A stretch of 48,530 nt of DNA from Pseudomonadota bacterium (GTDB taxonomy: Bacteria; Verrucomicrobiota; Verrucomicrobiia; Limisphaerales; SXTU01), in the NCBI GenBank assembly GCA_009924135.1, contig RFSE01000022.1:1-48530 (forward strand). Direction: 5' to 3'. The first letter of the stretch is position 1. Each line of letters begins with the position of its first letter. Of the stretch, positions 17,865 to 27,066 are shown one piece after another. Made by a program: the position numbers and the translations under genes. A model generated the notes under the pieces. That model was not told the origin of the DNA and ran no database searches. It saw only the letters and a program-made list of their open reading frames with translations.

Positions 17865-17957
17865 GGCGGATGGGCGGTCGATTTAAAATCGTCGGCTGAT
17901 CTGATTTCTTCTTCAATTCCTCCGGGGCCTACGCCGTCAGTCTATCACAACAAATCA

Positions 17958-20726
17958 ATGCACTGCGTCCTTTCGATTGAAACTCTCCGCCGCGTGACGG
18001 CCAAACCGTTGCTGGTCGTTGCCCTGCTCGCCTCGGCGCTTGCGGCGTCGGCCCAGTTGCCGCAGCCCAAGCTGTTCACCGTGTTTCCGCCCGGCGCCAA
18101 GGCCGGGGCTTCCGTGGATGTGACGGTGACGGGCTCCGAGCTGGATGAAGTCCAACTGCGTTTCAACCATCCCGGCATCACGGCCAAGGCGCTGGCGGCG
18201 GCCAACAGCTTCGCGATCACCGTCGGGGCCGACGTGCCGCCCGGCACGTACGAGGCGCGCGTCCTGGCCCGCTTCGGTTTGTCGAATCCCCGCGCCTTCG
18301 TGGTGGGCACGCTGCCCGAGGTGACGGAGAAGAGCGGCAACAACACGCCCGAGACGGCGCAGGAAATTCAGTTGGACTCGGTCGTGAACGGTCGCACGGA
18401 CAGCCAGGCGTCGGACTTCTTCAAGTTCACCGTCAAGAAGGGGCAGCGCATCCTCGTGGACTGTGCCTCGCGCGAACTGGATTCACGGGCGTCTGACTCG
18501 CTGTTGCTGCTGTCACCGGAGGGCCGGGAACTGGAGCGGGCGCGGCTTGGGGGCTTGATCGATCACACGGCGGCGGCGGATGGCACGTTGATCCTGAAGC
18601 TCAACGATTTCGTTTATCGCGGCGGCGACCAGTATTTCTACCGGCTGACGGTTTCGACCGGGCCGCACATTGACTTCGTGTACCCGCCGGCGGCAGAGCA
18701 GGGGAAGCCCGGCAAGGTGACGGTTTACGGTCGTAATCTGCCGGGTGGTTCGCCCTCGAAGTTCGTCATCGACGGCAAGGTGCTGGACCAGCTCGTGGTG
18801 GACCTCGCCGCTCCCGGTGATCCGGCGGCCAGGCAGCGGCTGGCCACGACGCAGACGCTCGAAGGGGCGAGCGCAGGGCTCGATGGCTTCGAGTACCGCG
18901 TGAAGGGAGCGAATGGTTTTCTTTCGAATCCGGCGTTGCTCACTTTTGCGCAAGGCCCGGTCACGCTGGAGGCGGAACCGAACGATTCGCCGGCCACGGC
19001 GCAGAAGATCACGCTGCCGGTGACCATCGCCGGCCAGTTTGCCAAGGCCAACGACCGCGACTGGTATGCCTTTGAAGCCAAGAAGGGCGACGTGTATTGG
19101 GTGGAGGTCACATCACACCGGCTTGGGTTGCCGACGGCCCCGCACGTGGTGATCCAGAAATCGACGAAGAATGACAAAGGCGAGGAGACCTTCACGGACG
19201 TGCAGGAACTGGCGGAATCGGCCACCAACCAGGGCGGGCCGGAGTTCAACACCGCGCACCGTGATCCTGTCGCCCGCTTCGAGGCGAAGGAAGACGGCTC
19301 CTTCCGCATCGGCATCCGCGACTTGTTCGGCCGCACCGTGGCCAGCCCGCGGCATCAGTATCTGCTCACGATCCGCAAGGAGTCGCCGGACTTCCGGCTC
19401 GTGGCGGTGCCCGATTCCGCACCGACGAAGAAGGCCCCGGCCGATGTGGTGACGAGCGCGTCGTCGCTCTGGCGTGGTGAGGCCATGCCCATCAAGTTGA
19501 TCGTCATGCGGCGCGATGGTTTCAAGGAGGACATCCTGGTCACCGCTTCGGGTCTGCCGGCCGGCGTGACCGCCGGGACCCTGCGCATCCCCGCCGCGTC
19601 GAACACGGTGAATTACTTCATCGCGGCGAAGGATGGTGCGCCTGCGGCGTTCGCTGACATCAAGATTACCGGCACGGCGAAGGTAGGCGACAACCAGCTC
19701 GTACGCGAAGCCCGCTTGACCACGGTGAACTGGGACCTGGCGACCGACGCCAACACCACCGAAGGTCCGCAGACGCGGCTCACCCGGAGCTTCCCGATCG
19801 CCGTGACGGACCGGGAGTCCGCCCCGCTGACCTTCGCCATGGAGGCCAAGCAGCCGCTGGAGACTTGCGTGTTCAACAAGCTGTTGATCCCGGTGAACTT
19901 CACCCGCCGTGCGGACTTCAAGTCTGACGTGAAGCTCAAGGTCACGGGCAACAAGGAGCTGGAGAAGATTCCCGAGCTGGCCGGTGGCGAGAACACAAAG
20001 TCCATCCAGCTCGTGCTGAACCTGGCCGAGCAGAAGCTCACGCCGGGCGAGTACACCTTCTGGCTCCAGACCCGCGCGAAGGGCAAGATGCGCCCGTACA
20101 TGGCGGCCTCGAAGGTTGCCGAGGATGCAGCCAAGGCGGCTGAGAAGGAAGCTGAAGCCGCTGCGAAGGCCGCCAAGGAAGCCAAGGAAGCCGCCGCAAA
20201 AGTTACTGCTCCGGCCGAAGCCAAGGCCGCCGCTGAGAAGACCGTCAAGGAAGCCGAAGCCAAAGCCAAGGAAGCCGAAACGAAGAAGACCGCAGCCCAG
20301 ACCACGATGAAGCAAATGGCCGACAAATCGAAGCCGCGCGACGTGGATGCCGCGTTCTACTCGTTGCCCATCACGCTCACCGTGACACCCGCGCCGATCA
20401 AGCTGGACGAACCCGCCGCGCAGTCGCTCATGCAGGGCGGCAAGGTGGAAGTCCCCGTGAAGTTCTCCCGCCTCTACGACTTCAAGGACCCCGTGGACGT
20501 GAACCTCGTCGTGCCCGCCAGCGTGAAGGGCGTTTCCGCCGCCAAGCTCACCATCCCCAAGGATGGCACCGACGCGAAGCTCTCGGTCGAAACGAAGGCC
20601 GATGCCACGCCCGGCGATCACAAGCTCACGTTGCAAGCCGTGCTCAAGCTCAACGGCCAGGACATCAAGGTGGACCAACCGCTGATGTTGAAGGTCGCTG
20701 CGGTCGAGAAACCGAAGGCGAAGTAA
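17958..20726 (+). CDS. Large exported protein with PPC domains and a charged helical segment
   Basis: A 922-residue exported protein of unknown catalytic role. A signal peptide lies within 1-33 (LLVVALLASALAASAQ). Residues about 38-115 look like an Ig/IPT-type beta domain. Two bacterial pre-peptidase C-terminal (PPC) type domains follow at about 125-215 (ETAQEIQLDS...ASDFFKFTVKKGQ) and 325-430 (EAEPNDSPATAQKI...DRDWYAFEAKKGD). About 714-797 is an Ala/Lys/Glu-rich helix resembling the TolA stalk, then a final beta domain. Proteins of this build are common in Planctomycetota and Verrucomicrobiota, but their function is not established. It is the first gene of a six-gene co-directional run; the next gene starts four bases after its stop. 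Confidence 0.82.
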   Translation: MHCVLSIETLRRVTAKPLLVVALLASALAASAQLPQPKLFTVFPPGAKAGASVDVTVTGSELDEVQLRFNHPGITAKALAAANSFAITVGADVPPGTYEARVLARFGLSNPRAFVVGTLPEVTEKSGNNTPETAQEIQLDSVVNGRTDSQASDFFKFTVKKGQRILVDCASRELDSRASDSLLLLSPEGRELERARLGGLIDHTAAADGTLILKLNDFVYRGGDQYFYRLTVSTGPHIDFVYPPAAEQGKPGKVTVYGRNLPGGSPSKFVIDGKVLDQLVVDLAAPGDPAARQRLATTQTLEGASAGLDGFEYRVKGANGFLSNPALLTFAQGPVTLEAEPNDSPATAQKITLPVTIAGQFAKANDRDWYAFEAKKGDVYWVEVTSHRLGLPTAPHVVIQKSTKNDKGEETFTDVQELAESATNQGGPEFNTAHRDPVARFEAKEDGSFRIGIRDLFGRTVASPRHQYLLTIRKESPDFRLVAVPDSAPTKKAPADVVTSASSLWRGEAMPIKLIVMRRDGFKEDILVTASGLPAGVTAGTLRIPAASNTVNYFIAAKDGAPAAFADIKITGTAKVGDNQLVREARLTTVNWDLATDANTTEGPQTRLTRSFPIAVTDRESAPLTFAMEAKQPLETCVFNKLLIPVNFTRRADFKSDVKLKVTGNKELEKIPELAGGENTKSIQLVLNLAEQKLTPGEYTFWLQTRAKGKMRPYMAASKVAEDAAKAAEKEAEAAAKAAKEAKEAAAKVTAPAEAKAAAEKTVKEAEAKAKEAETKKTAAQTTMKQMADKSKPRDVDAAFYSLPITLTVTPAPIKLDEPAAQSLMQGGKVEVPVKFSRLYDFKDPVDVNLVVPASVKGVSAAKLTIPKDGTDAKLSVETKADATPGDHKLTLQAVLKLNGQDIKVDQPLMLKVAAVEKPKAK

Positions 20727-20730
20727 TGGC

Positions 20731-21195
20731 GTGGGTGCGCCGCTTGTCACCGGCCCGCTCTCCGATGCTGAACTGCTCGCGCAGTTCGAGGCCTGCACGC
20801 TGCCGGCAGAAGGCTGGCATCACGCCGAGCACATCCGCATTGGTTACCTTTACCTACGGGCGTACGGTTTTACGGTGGCGTTGGATCGAATGCGCGTGGG
20901 GCTGAAGCGGTTGAACGCAGCTCAGCAGGTGCCTGAGGCCTTGGACCGTGGCTATCATGAGACCCTCACGCGCGCATGGCTGCAGCTCGTTCACGTCATC
21001 CTTTCGGAATACGGTCCGGCGGAAACCTCCCTTGCGTTTCTGGAGCAGCATCCGGAACTTTCCCAGCGGAAATCGCTCCGGCTCTTCTACACGCGCGACC
21101 GTCTGATGTCGTGGCCGGCGAAGGCGGAGTTCATGCCCCCGGATCTCGCTCCCTTGCCCGTGAGCCTTCGGGCGAATAAGCCGGACCCCAGTTGA
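20731..21195 (+). CDS. Conserved hypothetical protein with a WHHAEHIRIGYLYL motif
   Basis: A small soluble protein of 154 residues without signal peptide. It resembles an uncharacterised family that opens with an FEACTLP segment and a His-rich helix WHHAEHIRIGYLYL and has a later GYHETLT segment; the three conserved histidines could bind a metal, which is inference. GTG 20731 is taken as the start, four bases after the stop of the PPC gene; the ATG at 20726 is in another frame. Its end overlaps the leader of the next gene. Function unknown. Placement between exported proteins suggests co-transcription rather than shared location. Confidence 0.72.
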   Translation: MGAPLVTGPLSDAELLAQFEACTLPAEGWHHAEHIRIGYLYLRAYGFTVALDRMRVGLKRLNAAQQVPEALDRGYHETLTRAWLQLVHVILSEYGPAETSLAFLEQHPELSQRKSLRLFYTRDRLMSWPAKAEFMPPDLAPLPVSLRANKPDPS

Positions 21196-21236
21196 ATCTA
21201 CTGGGTGCACCGAAATCAGCCGTTCCATTGTCTTTA

Positions 21237-22472
21237 ATGAACTCGAAAACACTCCCCGTCGTTGCCCTCCTCGCCACCTTGCTCACCGCCACCGCCGCGC
21301 CCGGCGACTGGCCCACGTGGCGCGGGCCCAAGCGCGATGACATTTCCACCGAGACCGGCCTGCTCAAGGAATGGCCCAAGGAAGGTCCGCCGCTCGCCTG
21401 GAAGATCACCGGCCTCGGTACTGGCTACTCCTCGGTGGCGGTCGTTGGCGGGGTTGTTTTTACTATGGGCGACGGCCCCGACGGCTCACGCGTCCTCGCC
21501 TTTAGCGTGGCGGATGGCAAACCGGTGTGGCAGTCCGAGACCATCGGCAAGCCCGGTGGCAATTATCCCGGCACGCGCTGCACGCCCACGGTGGATGACG
21601 GGCTGGTTTATGCGCTTGGGCAGTTCGGCGATTTCGTCTGCCTCGATGCGAAGACCGGCAAGCTGGTTTGGAACAAGAGCCTCCAGAAGGATTTCGGCGG
21701 CAGCTTCGCCGGTTGGAATTACACCGAAAGCCCGCTGGTGGACGGCAACAAGGTGTTGCTCACTCCGGGTGGCAAGAAGGGCGCGATGGTCGCCCTCGAC
21801 AAGAAGACCGGCGCGCTGCTCTGGCAGAGCGCGCAGTGGACCGACAACGCGGCGTATTCTTCCATCGTGCCTTCGGACTTTGGCGGCAAACGGCACTACG
21901 TTCAGTTCACGGAAGCGAGCGTGGCCGGCATTGAGGCCACTACCGGCAACCTGCTCTGGCGCGCTCCGCGCAAGGGCGCCACGGCGAGCATCCCCACGCC
22001 AGTGGTGAGCGGCGACCTCGTCTTCGTCACGTCTGGTTACGGCGTTGGTTGCAATCTTTTCAAGCTCAAGTCCGACACCGGCGGCATCACCACCGAGGAA
22101 GTTTACGCGAACAAGAACATCGTGAACCACCACGGCGGCGTTCTCCTGATCGGCAAGCACCTTTACGGTCACTCGGACAGCGGCGGCTGGACCTGCATGG
22201 AAATGAGCACGGGCGAGGTCGCGTGGAAGAGCGGTGGAGTCGGTAAGGGCGCAGTCACCTTTGCCGATGGCCATCTCTACTGCCGCAGTGAAGGCGGCAA
22301 GGGCATGGTCGCGCTCGTCGAGGCCACCCCCACGGGTTACAAGGAAAAGGGCCGGTTCGAGCAGCCGGATCGGAGCGGCAAGAACAGTTGGGCGCACCCG
22401 GTCATCGCCGGCGGCAAACTCTACCTCCGCGACATGGACGTGCTGCTTTGCTACGACGTGAAGGAGAAGTGA
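21237..22472 (+). CDS. Exported PQQ-type beta-propeller protein (first copy)
   Basis: A 411-residue exported protein with a signal peptide at about 1-21 (MNSKTLPVVALLATLLTATA) followed by WPTWRGP, the usual opening of the PQQ-like/BamB-like propellers of planctomycetes and verrucomicrobia. Blade motifs such as VYALGQFGDFVCLDAKTG and ALDKKTGALLWQ recur, as expected for an eight-bladed propeller. Residues for binding PQQ and calcium are not obvious, so it may be structural or a binding protein rather than a dehydrogenase. ATG 21237 is chosen over upstream 21192 because it gives the signal peptide. It is followed after 49 bp by a clear paralog, a tandem duplication. Confidence 0.87.
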   Translation: MNSKTLPVVALLATLLTATAAPGDWPTWRGPKRDDISTETGLLKEWPKEGPPLAWKITGLGTGYSSVAVVGGVVFTMGDGPDGSRVLAFSVADGKPVWQSETIGKPGGNYPGTRCTPTVDDGLVYALGQFGDFVCLDAKTGKLVWNKSLQKDFGGSFAGWNYTESPLVDGNKVLLTPGGKKGAMVALDKKTGALLWQSAQWTDNAAYSSIVPSDFGGKRHYVQFTEASVAGIEATTGNLLWRAPRKGATASIPTPVVSGDLVFVTSGYGVGCNLFKLKSDTGGITTEEVYANKNIVNHHGGVLLIGKHLYGHSDSGGWTCMEMSTGEVAWKSGGVGKGAVTFADGHLYCRSEGGKGMVALVEATPTGYKEKGRFEQPDRSGKNSWAHPVIAGGKLYLRDMDVLLCYDVKEK

Positions 22473-22521
22473 TCCCCTCACACGCTCGCACTCTCATACC
22501 CTCACACGCCCCATTCGCCAA

Positions 22522-23787
22522 ATGAAGCCACTCCTTCTCACCCTCACCCTGATCACCACCGCCGCCGCTTCCGCGCCCGATTGGCCGCAGTGGCGCGGTC
22601 CCAAGCAGGACGGCATTTCCACTGAGAAAGGACTGCTGAAGGAATGGCCCAGCGACGGTCCGCCGCTCGCGTGGCGCGTGAATGGCGTCGGCAGCGGCAT
22701 GTCCAGCGTGTCCGTTGCCAACGGGCGCATTTACACCCTCGGCAAGCGCAACCGCGACGGCGTGCAGGGCGTTTACGTCACCGCGCTCAACCTTGCCGAT
22801 GGCAAGGAATACTGGTCCACGGCTATTACCACGGGCGGCGGCCCCAATCCCAACGGCACTCCCACCGTGGACGGCAAGCTCCTCTACGCCGTGGGCAATA
22901 ACGGTGACCTCGCCTGCCTCGAAACCGATACCGGCAAGCTGGTCTGGAAGAAGAGTTACGCGAAGGACTTTGGCGGCAAGTGCATGTCCGGCTGGGGCTA
23001 CAGCGAGTCCCCGCTTGTGGATGGTGACCGCCTTATCGTCGTGCCTGGCGCGCCCGACGCCGGCATCGCCGCGCTCAACAAGCAGACGGGCGAAGTTCTC
23101 TGGAAGTCCGAGATCCCGGAGATTGGGCGCGCGGGCAAGGACGGTGCGGGCTACACCGGCGTCGTCATCTCGCAGGGCGCGGGCGTGAAGCAATATGTCA
23201 CGCTCGTCGGCCGCGGCCTCGTGGGCGTACGGGCCAGCGATGGCAAGTTCCTCTGGGGTTACAACCGCATCGCCAATGGCACCGCGGACATCCCCACGCC
23301 CATCGTCAAGGGCGACTATGTCTTCGGCTCCAGCGGCTACGGCGACGGCGGCACGGCGCTTGTGAAACTCCTGAAGGACGGCGATGGGGTGAAGGCGCAG
23401 GAAGTTTATTACCTCAAGGCCGGCGAACTCCAAAACCACCACGGCGGCATGATTCTGCTCGGCGACTACGTTTACCTGGGGCACGGTCACAACAACGGCT
23501 TCCCCACCTGCGTGGAACTGATGACCGGCAAGGTCGTCTGGGGCAAGGAGCGCGGCCCGGGCACCGGTTCCGCCGCGATCGTCATGGCCGACGGGAATCT
23601 GTACTTCCGTTACGAAGACGCCGTGATGGCGCTCATTGAAGCCACGCCCAAGGGTTACCACCTGAAAAGCTCCTTCACCCTTGCGAGCAAGGCCGGCAAG
23701 AGCTGGCCGCACCCCGTCATCCACGACGGCAAGCTCTACATCCGCGACCAGGACAACCTCCTGTGCTACGACGTGAAGGCGAAGTAA
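22522..23787 (+). CDS. Exported PQQ-type beta-propeller protein (second copy)
   Basis: A 421-residue paralog of the preceding gene. It has a signal peptide at about 1-17 (MKPLLLTLTLITTAAAS), then WPQWRGPKQDGISTEKGLL, matching the first copy almost residue for residue over this stretch. Blade signatures include LACLETDTGKLVWKKSYA and ALNKQTGEVLWKSE. The HHGG segment before the last blades is shared by both copies. Both proteins probably work in the periplasm or at the cell surface. The two have diverged well beyond DNA identity, so the duplication is old. Role unknown; a shared pathway with the DUF1080 and DUF1501 genes downstream is likely from position only. Confidence 0.87.
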   Translation: MKPLLLTLTLITTAAASAPDWPQWRGPKQDGISTEKGLLKEWPSDGPPLAWRVNGVGSGMSSVSVANGRIYTLGKRNRDGVQGVYVTALNLADGKEYWSTAITTGGGPNPNGTPTVDGKLLYAVGNNGDLACLETDTGKLVWKKSYAKDFGGKCMSGWGYSESPLVDGDRLIVVPGAPDAGIAALNKQTGEVLWKSEIPEIGRAGKDGAGYTGVVISQGAGVKQYVTLVGRGLVGVRASDGKFLWGYNRIANGTADIPTPIVKGDYVFGSSGYGDGGTALVKLLKDGDGVKAQEVYYLKAGELQNHHGGMILLGDYVYLGHGHNNGFPTCVELMTGKVVWGKERGPGTGSAAIVMADGNLYFRYEDAVMALIEATPKGYHLKSSFTLASKAGKSWPHPVIHDGKLYIRDQDNLLCYDVKAK

Positions 23788-23805
23788 GTTCCATCCCGAC
23801 CCGCC

Positions 23806-24507
23806 ATGAAAAACACCTTCGCTGCGCTCCTCTGCGCCTTCGCATGCGCCACCCTGACTGCTGCGGATGCTCCGGTCACCAAGCTGCTCAACGGCAAAGA
23901 CCTCGACGCCTTCACGGTCTTCATGAAGGACTCGGGCAACACCGACCCTGACAAGGTGTTCACCGTCCGTGACGGCATGCTCTACATCAGCGGCCAGCGC
24001 AACGGCTACCTCGCCACCAAGCGCGATTTCGCCAACTACCGGCTCGTCGCCGAGTTCAAATGGGCGGAGAAGAATTGGCCCCCGCGCGACCAGAAGACCC
24101 GTAACAGCGGCATTTTCATCCACGCCCAACCCGCCGACAAAATCATGCCGGTGTCCTTCGAGATTCAGATTCAGGAGGGCGGCACCGGCGATGTTATTCC
24201 CATCGGCGGCGCTTCGTTGACACAGGGTGGCGAGACGAAGACAAAGGGCCGTTTTGATCGTCCCGGTCGCGAGCCGTTCAAGGATGTACTTGGCTTTCGT
24301 GGCCCCAATGAAGTTGAGAATCCGCGCGGCGAGTGGAACACCGTGGAGATCATCGCCGACGGCGACCGCGTGAAGGTCACCGTGAATGGGAAGGTGATGT
24401 TCGATGGCACGCAGGCCAACCCCGCCCAGGGCCGCATCCTCATCGAGTGCGCCTATGCCGAGATGTGGTGGCGCAAGTTCGACCTCACGCCGCTGCCCAA
24501 GAAGTGA
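23806..24507 (+). CDS. Exported DUF1080 protein (3-keto-disaccharide hydrolase-like)
   Basis: A 233-residue exported single-domain protein with a signal peptide at about 1-20. The DUF1080 concanavalin-like fold is recognisable from KLLNGKDLDAFTVF near the start, an NSGIFIHAQ segment, EIQIQEGGTGD, and the end pattern GRILIECAYAEMWWRKFDL. Members of this family include enzymes that cleave 3-keto-glycosides, so a hydrolase or lyase role on oxidised sugars is plausible; catalytic residues were not assigned. It starts 18 bp after the second propeller gene and is probably in the same transcript. Confidence 0.88.
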   Translation: MKNTFAALLCAFACATLTAADAPVTKLLNGKDLDAFTVFMKDSGNTDPDKVFTVRDGMLYISGQRNGYLATKRDFANYRLVAEFKWAEKNWPPRDQKTRNSGIFIHAQPADKIMPVSFEIQIQEGGTGDVIPIGGASLTQGGETKTKGRFDRPGREPFKDVLGFRGPNEVENPRGEWNTVEIIADGDRVKVTVNGKVMFDGTQANPAQGRILIECAYAEMWWRKFDLTPLPKK

Positions 24508-24757
24508 GTGATGGGACTGCAGCTGTGCCTTCGCCTCACGAGGGCAGGGCAGGGACCGCCCGTAAAACTCAGCCGACCCTCGTAGCGGCAGGCGTCCCGC
24601 CCGGCGGAGGTAAACGTCCGACATCCCGAATCGTGTCCGCCCCAGTATTGCAATTTGACTACCTCGCATTTCCTGCCTTCCTGCTTTCCTGATTAAAAAT
24701 CTGCCTTTTCCACCTCCTTGTTTGAAGCAGGGCCTCAAAAATCCAGTCCATAACTTG
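24508..24757. repeat. Intergenic spacer with a 7-8 bp tandem motif upstream of the DUF1501 gene
   Basis: The region 24670-24692 reads ttcctgc cttcctg ctttcctg, a loose 7-8 bp periodicity followed by gattaaaaa. The upstream part (24540-24620) is GC-rich with short repeats of the type gggcag. No gene was recognised. The AT-rich patch at 24690-24720 could be a promoter for the DUF1501 gene, but no box was assigned. Confidence 0.5.
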
Positions 24758-26131
24758 ATGCCGAACGCGAACGCCCATGCCGCTTCCGGGCCTGGCCACC
24801 GCTTCCTGTCCCGTCGCAGCGTGCTGCGCGGCGTGGGGGCGGCGTTGTTCCCGTTGTGCGCCGATTGGTCCCGCGCGGCGGCCACAGCTGGTTCGCGTGT
24901 GAGCAAGGCCAAGTCGGTCATCATGATCTTCAACGGGGGCGCGCCCAGCCACCTCGACCTCTGGGACCCCAAGCCCGAGGCCGCCGATGACATCCGCGGG
25001 CCGTTCAAGCCCATCCGCACCAACGTCACCGGCGTCCACATCTCCGAGCTGCTCCCGCGCATGGCCAAGCGCATGGACAAGGTCGCGCTCATCCGTTCCG
25101 TCCATCACGGTCACAGCAGCCACAACGGCGGCATGCACTGGGCCACCGTCGGCCGGCCCTACCCGGTGGATAGCACGCTCATCACGCCCAGCCGCACGGA
25201 CATCCCGTGCTTCGGAACGCTCATTGGCTGGCTCGCCCAGCGCGACGGCCTCTGCAACGGCGTGCCGCCCTACGTCATCACGCCCTTTCCGCACTGCGAC
25301 AGCAAGGTTTACCTCACACCCGGCCAGTTCGGCGGCTGCCTCGGCGCGCGCTTCGATCCTTATGTGCTCGATGACGACCCCAACGCCGCGAGCTTCAAGG
25401 TCCGCAACCTCGCGCTCGACGAGAACCTGAGCCCCGTGCGGTTCCAGCAACGCCTTGGCCTCCTGCAGGAACTCACCGTCACCGCGCCGAAGATCGCTTC
25501 GCCGAGCATCGCCGAGATCGACGTCTTCAACCAGCAGGCCGCCAACCTGCTCCAGTCCGGCAAGGCCGCGGATGCCTTCGACCTCAGCAAGGAACCCGCC
25601 GCCATACGCGAAAAATACGGCCGGCACAGTTGGGGCCAGTCCCACCTCCTCGCGCGCCGGCTCATCGAATCTGGCACGCGCTTCGTCTCCACCGTCAACG
25701 GGCCGAGCATCACGTGGGACACGCACAAGGACAATTTTAACAGCCTCAAGAACCGCCTCGTCCCGCCCATGGAACAGGCTTACGCCGCGTTGCTGGACGA
25801 CCTCGAAGACCGCGGCCTCCTCGACACCACGCTCGTCATCTGGATGGGCGAGTTCGGCCGCACGCCCAAGATCAACGTCGATATCGGTCGCGACCACTGG
25901 CCCGGCTGCTACAGCGTCCTGATGGCCGGCGGCGGCATCCGGGGTGGCCAGGTCGTCGGTGCCTCCGACGCCATTGGAGCCTACCCCAAGGAACGCCCGA
26001 TCACCCCGGCGGATATCCACGCCACCGTCTATGCCGCCTTGGGTTACGACGCCGGCAACCTGCACTTCACCGCCTCCGACGGCCGCCCGGTTCCCCTCTG
26101 CGAAGGCACGCCGATTAGCGAGTTGATTTGA
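24758..26131 (+). CDS. DUF1501 protein with Tat signal
   Basis: A 457-residue exported protein. The N-terminus carries the twin-arginine motif FLSRRSVLRG (R19-R20) followed by a hydrophobic run, so export in folded form by Tat is predicted. The body is a DUF1501 (sulfatase-like/alkaline-phosphatase superfamily) domain: KSVIMIFNGGAPSHLDLWD near 50-70, HHGHSSHNGGMHW, and GEFGRTPKIN followed by DHWPGCYS near the C-terminus; the Asp, Glu and His residues in these blocks are the expected metal ligands. In PVC bacteria such genes usually sit with cytochrome or PPC genes, as here. ATG 24758 is preferred over the in-frame TTG 24722. Substrate unknown. Confidence 0.88.
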   Translation: MPNANAHAASGPGHRFLSRRSVLRGVGAALFPLCADWSRAAATAGSRVSKAKSVIMIFNGGAPSHLDLWDPKPEAADDIRGPFKPIRTNVTGVHISELLPRMAKRMDKVALIRSVHHGHSSHNGGMHWATVGRPYPVDSTLITPSRTDIPCFGTLIGWLAQRDGLCNGVPPYVITPFPHCDSKVYLTPGQFGGCLGARFDPYVLDDDPNAASFKVRNLALDENLSPVRFQQRLGLLQELTVTAPKIASPSIAEIDVFNQQAANLLQSGKAADAFDLSKEPAAIREKYGRHSWGQSHLLARRLIESGTRFVSTVNGPSITWDTHKDNFNSLKNRLVPPMEQAYAALLDDLEDRGLLDTTLVIWMGEFGRTPKINVDIGRDHWPGCYSVLMAGGGIRGGQVVGASDAIGAYPKERPITPADIHATVYAALGYDAGNLHFTASDGRPVPLCEGTPISELI

Positions 26132-26156
26132 GGCGGGCAATGGTGTGTCCGTATCG

Positions 26157-26261
26157 CTGTAGCGGCGCTCTATGAGCGCCGAGTGGGACGGACGGCAGGA
26201 TATTTAAGCCCGAGGTTGGCGAAGGGATGTCCAACGCGGCGGCCATAGACCGCCGCTACAG
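26157..26261. repeat. 105-bp inverted-repeat element
   Basis: The arms at 26157-26181 (ctgtagcggcgctc...) and 26237-26261 are near-complementary, and each is also a small hairpin. Seventeen bases from the right edge (agaccgccgctacaggg) recur at 39150-39166, so the element exists in more than one copy. It lies between the convergent DUF1501 and YebC genes. Confidence 0.83.
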
Positions 26262-26299
26262 GGCGCACAAAGCGAAAAGCGCGTTATTGGGCTCCGCGA

Positions 26300-27031
26300 C
26301 TACTTCAGCGCGGCCCAGACGCGGTGGACGTCGTCGTGTTCGTCCAGGGCGTGGAGGAACTCACCAACTTCGGCGCGGTGGGCTTCGGACAATTCCGGGA
26401 AACTCTTGGGCACATAGCCCATTTCGCTCGTGACCACCGTCCAGCCGTTCTTGGACAACCACTGCGAAACGGTGTGGATGGCCGTGCGGTCCGTGATGAA
26501 GCGGGCGCCGGTCGCTTCCTCGGGGATGTCGTCATTCTGCGCGTTCGTCAGCGGCTCGACTTCGTTCGCGCCGGCCTCGATGGCGGCGGTTTCGAGGTCC
26601 GTGCCGGCGGTGGGGTGGTGGGCTTCCACCAGGCCGACGTGATCAAAGAGGAACTTGTTGCTGCCGGTGGTACCCAGCAGGCCGGCCTTGAACAGCACGC
26701 GGATTTCCGGCGCGGTTCGGTTCACGTTTTCGGTCATGCACTCGACGATGATCGGCACCTTGTGCGGGGCGTAGCCCTCGAAGACGATGTGGTCCATGAC
26801 CAGCTTTTCGTCGCCGGTGCCGGAGCCCTTCTTGATGGCGCGTTCGATGACATCGCGGTTGACGCTCTCCTTGCGCGCCTTTTCGACGGCGGTGAAGAGG
26901 CGCGCGTTGCCGGCGGGATCGGCTCCGCCCATTTTGGCGGCGACCATGATTTCCCGGACGAGTTTGGCGTTCGTCTTCCCCTTCTTCAGGTTGTTGACGA
27001 GGCGTTTAGCATGTAACCACTGGCGACCCAT
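26300..27031 (-). CDS. YebC/TACO1-family protein
   Basis: A cytoplasmic protein of 243 residues of the YebC/PmpR/TACO1 family, whose members act as translation factors easing ribosome pausing or as DNA-binding regulators. Typical blocks are KLVREIMVAAKMGGADPAGN, the helix with KARKESVNRDVIERAIKKG, VMDHIVFEGYAPHKVPIIVE, and the C-terminal half with FLFDHVG. The N-terminus begins MGRQWLHAKR rather than the classical AGHSKWANIKHRK, as in the shorter YeeN-like branch. ATG 27031 has no Shine-Dalgarno site. It may be co-transcribed with the pseudouridine synthase upstream, although a large hairpin repeat (27067-27181) separates the two. Confidence 0.92.
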   Translation of the reverse strand: MGRQWLHAKRLVNNLKKGKTNAKLVREIMVAAKMGGADPAGNARLFTAVEKARKESVNRDVIERAIKKGSGTGDEKLVMDHIVFEGYAPHKVPIIVECMTENVNRTAPEIRVLFKAGLLGTTGSNKFLFDHVGLVEAHHPTAGTDLETAAIEAGANEVEPLTNAQNDDIPEEATGARFITDRTAIHTVSQWLSKNGWTVVTSEMGYVPKSFPELSEAHRAEVGEFLHALDEHDDVHRVWAALK

Positions 27032-27066
27032 GCGTCGAGTTTGTCAAAGAAAGCCGGGGTTGTTAA

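Noticed and set aside
22402..25092. An 896-codon minus-strand frame opposite the second propeller, DUF1080 and DUF1501 genes
   Set aside because: It crosses three well-supported plus-strand genes and an intergenic repeat, and shows no motifs.
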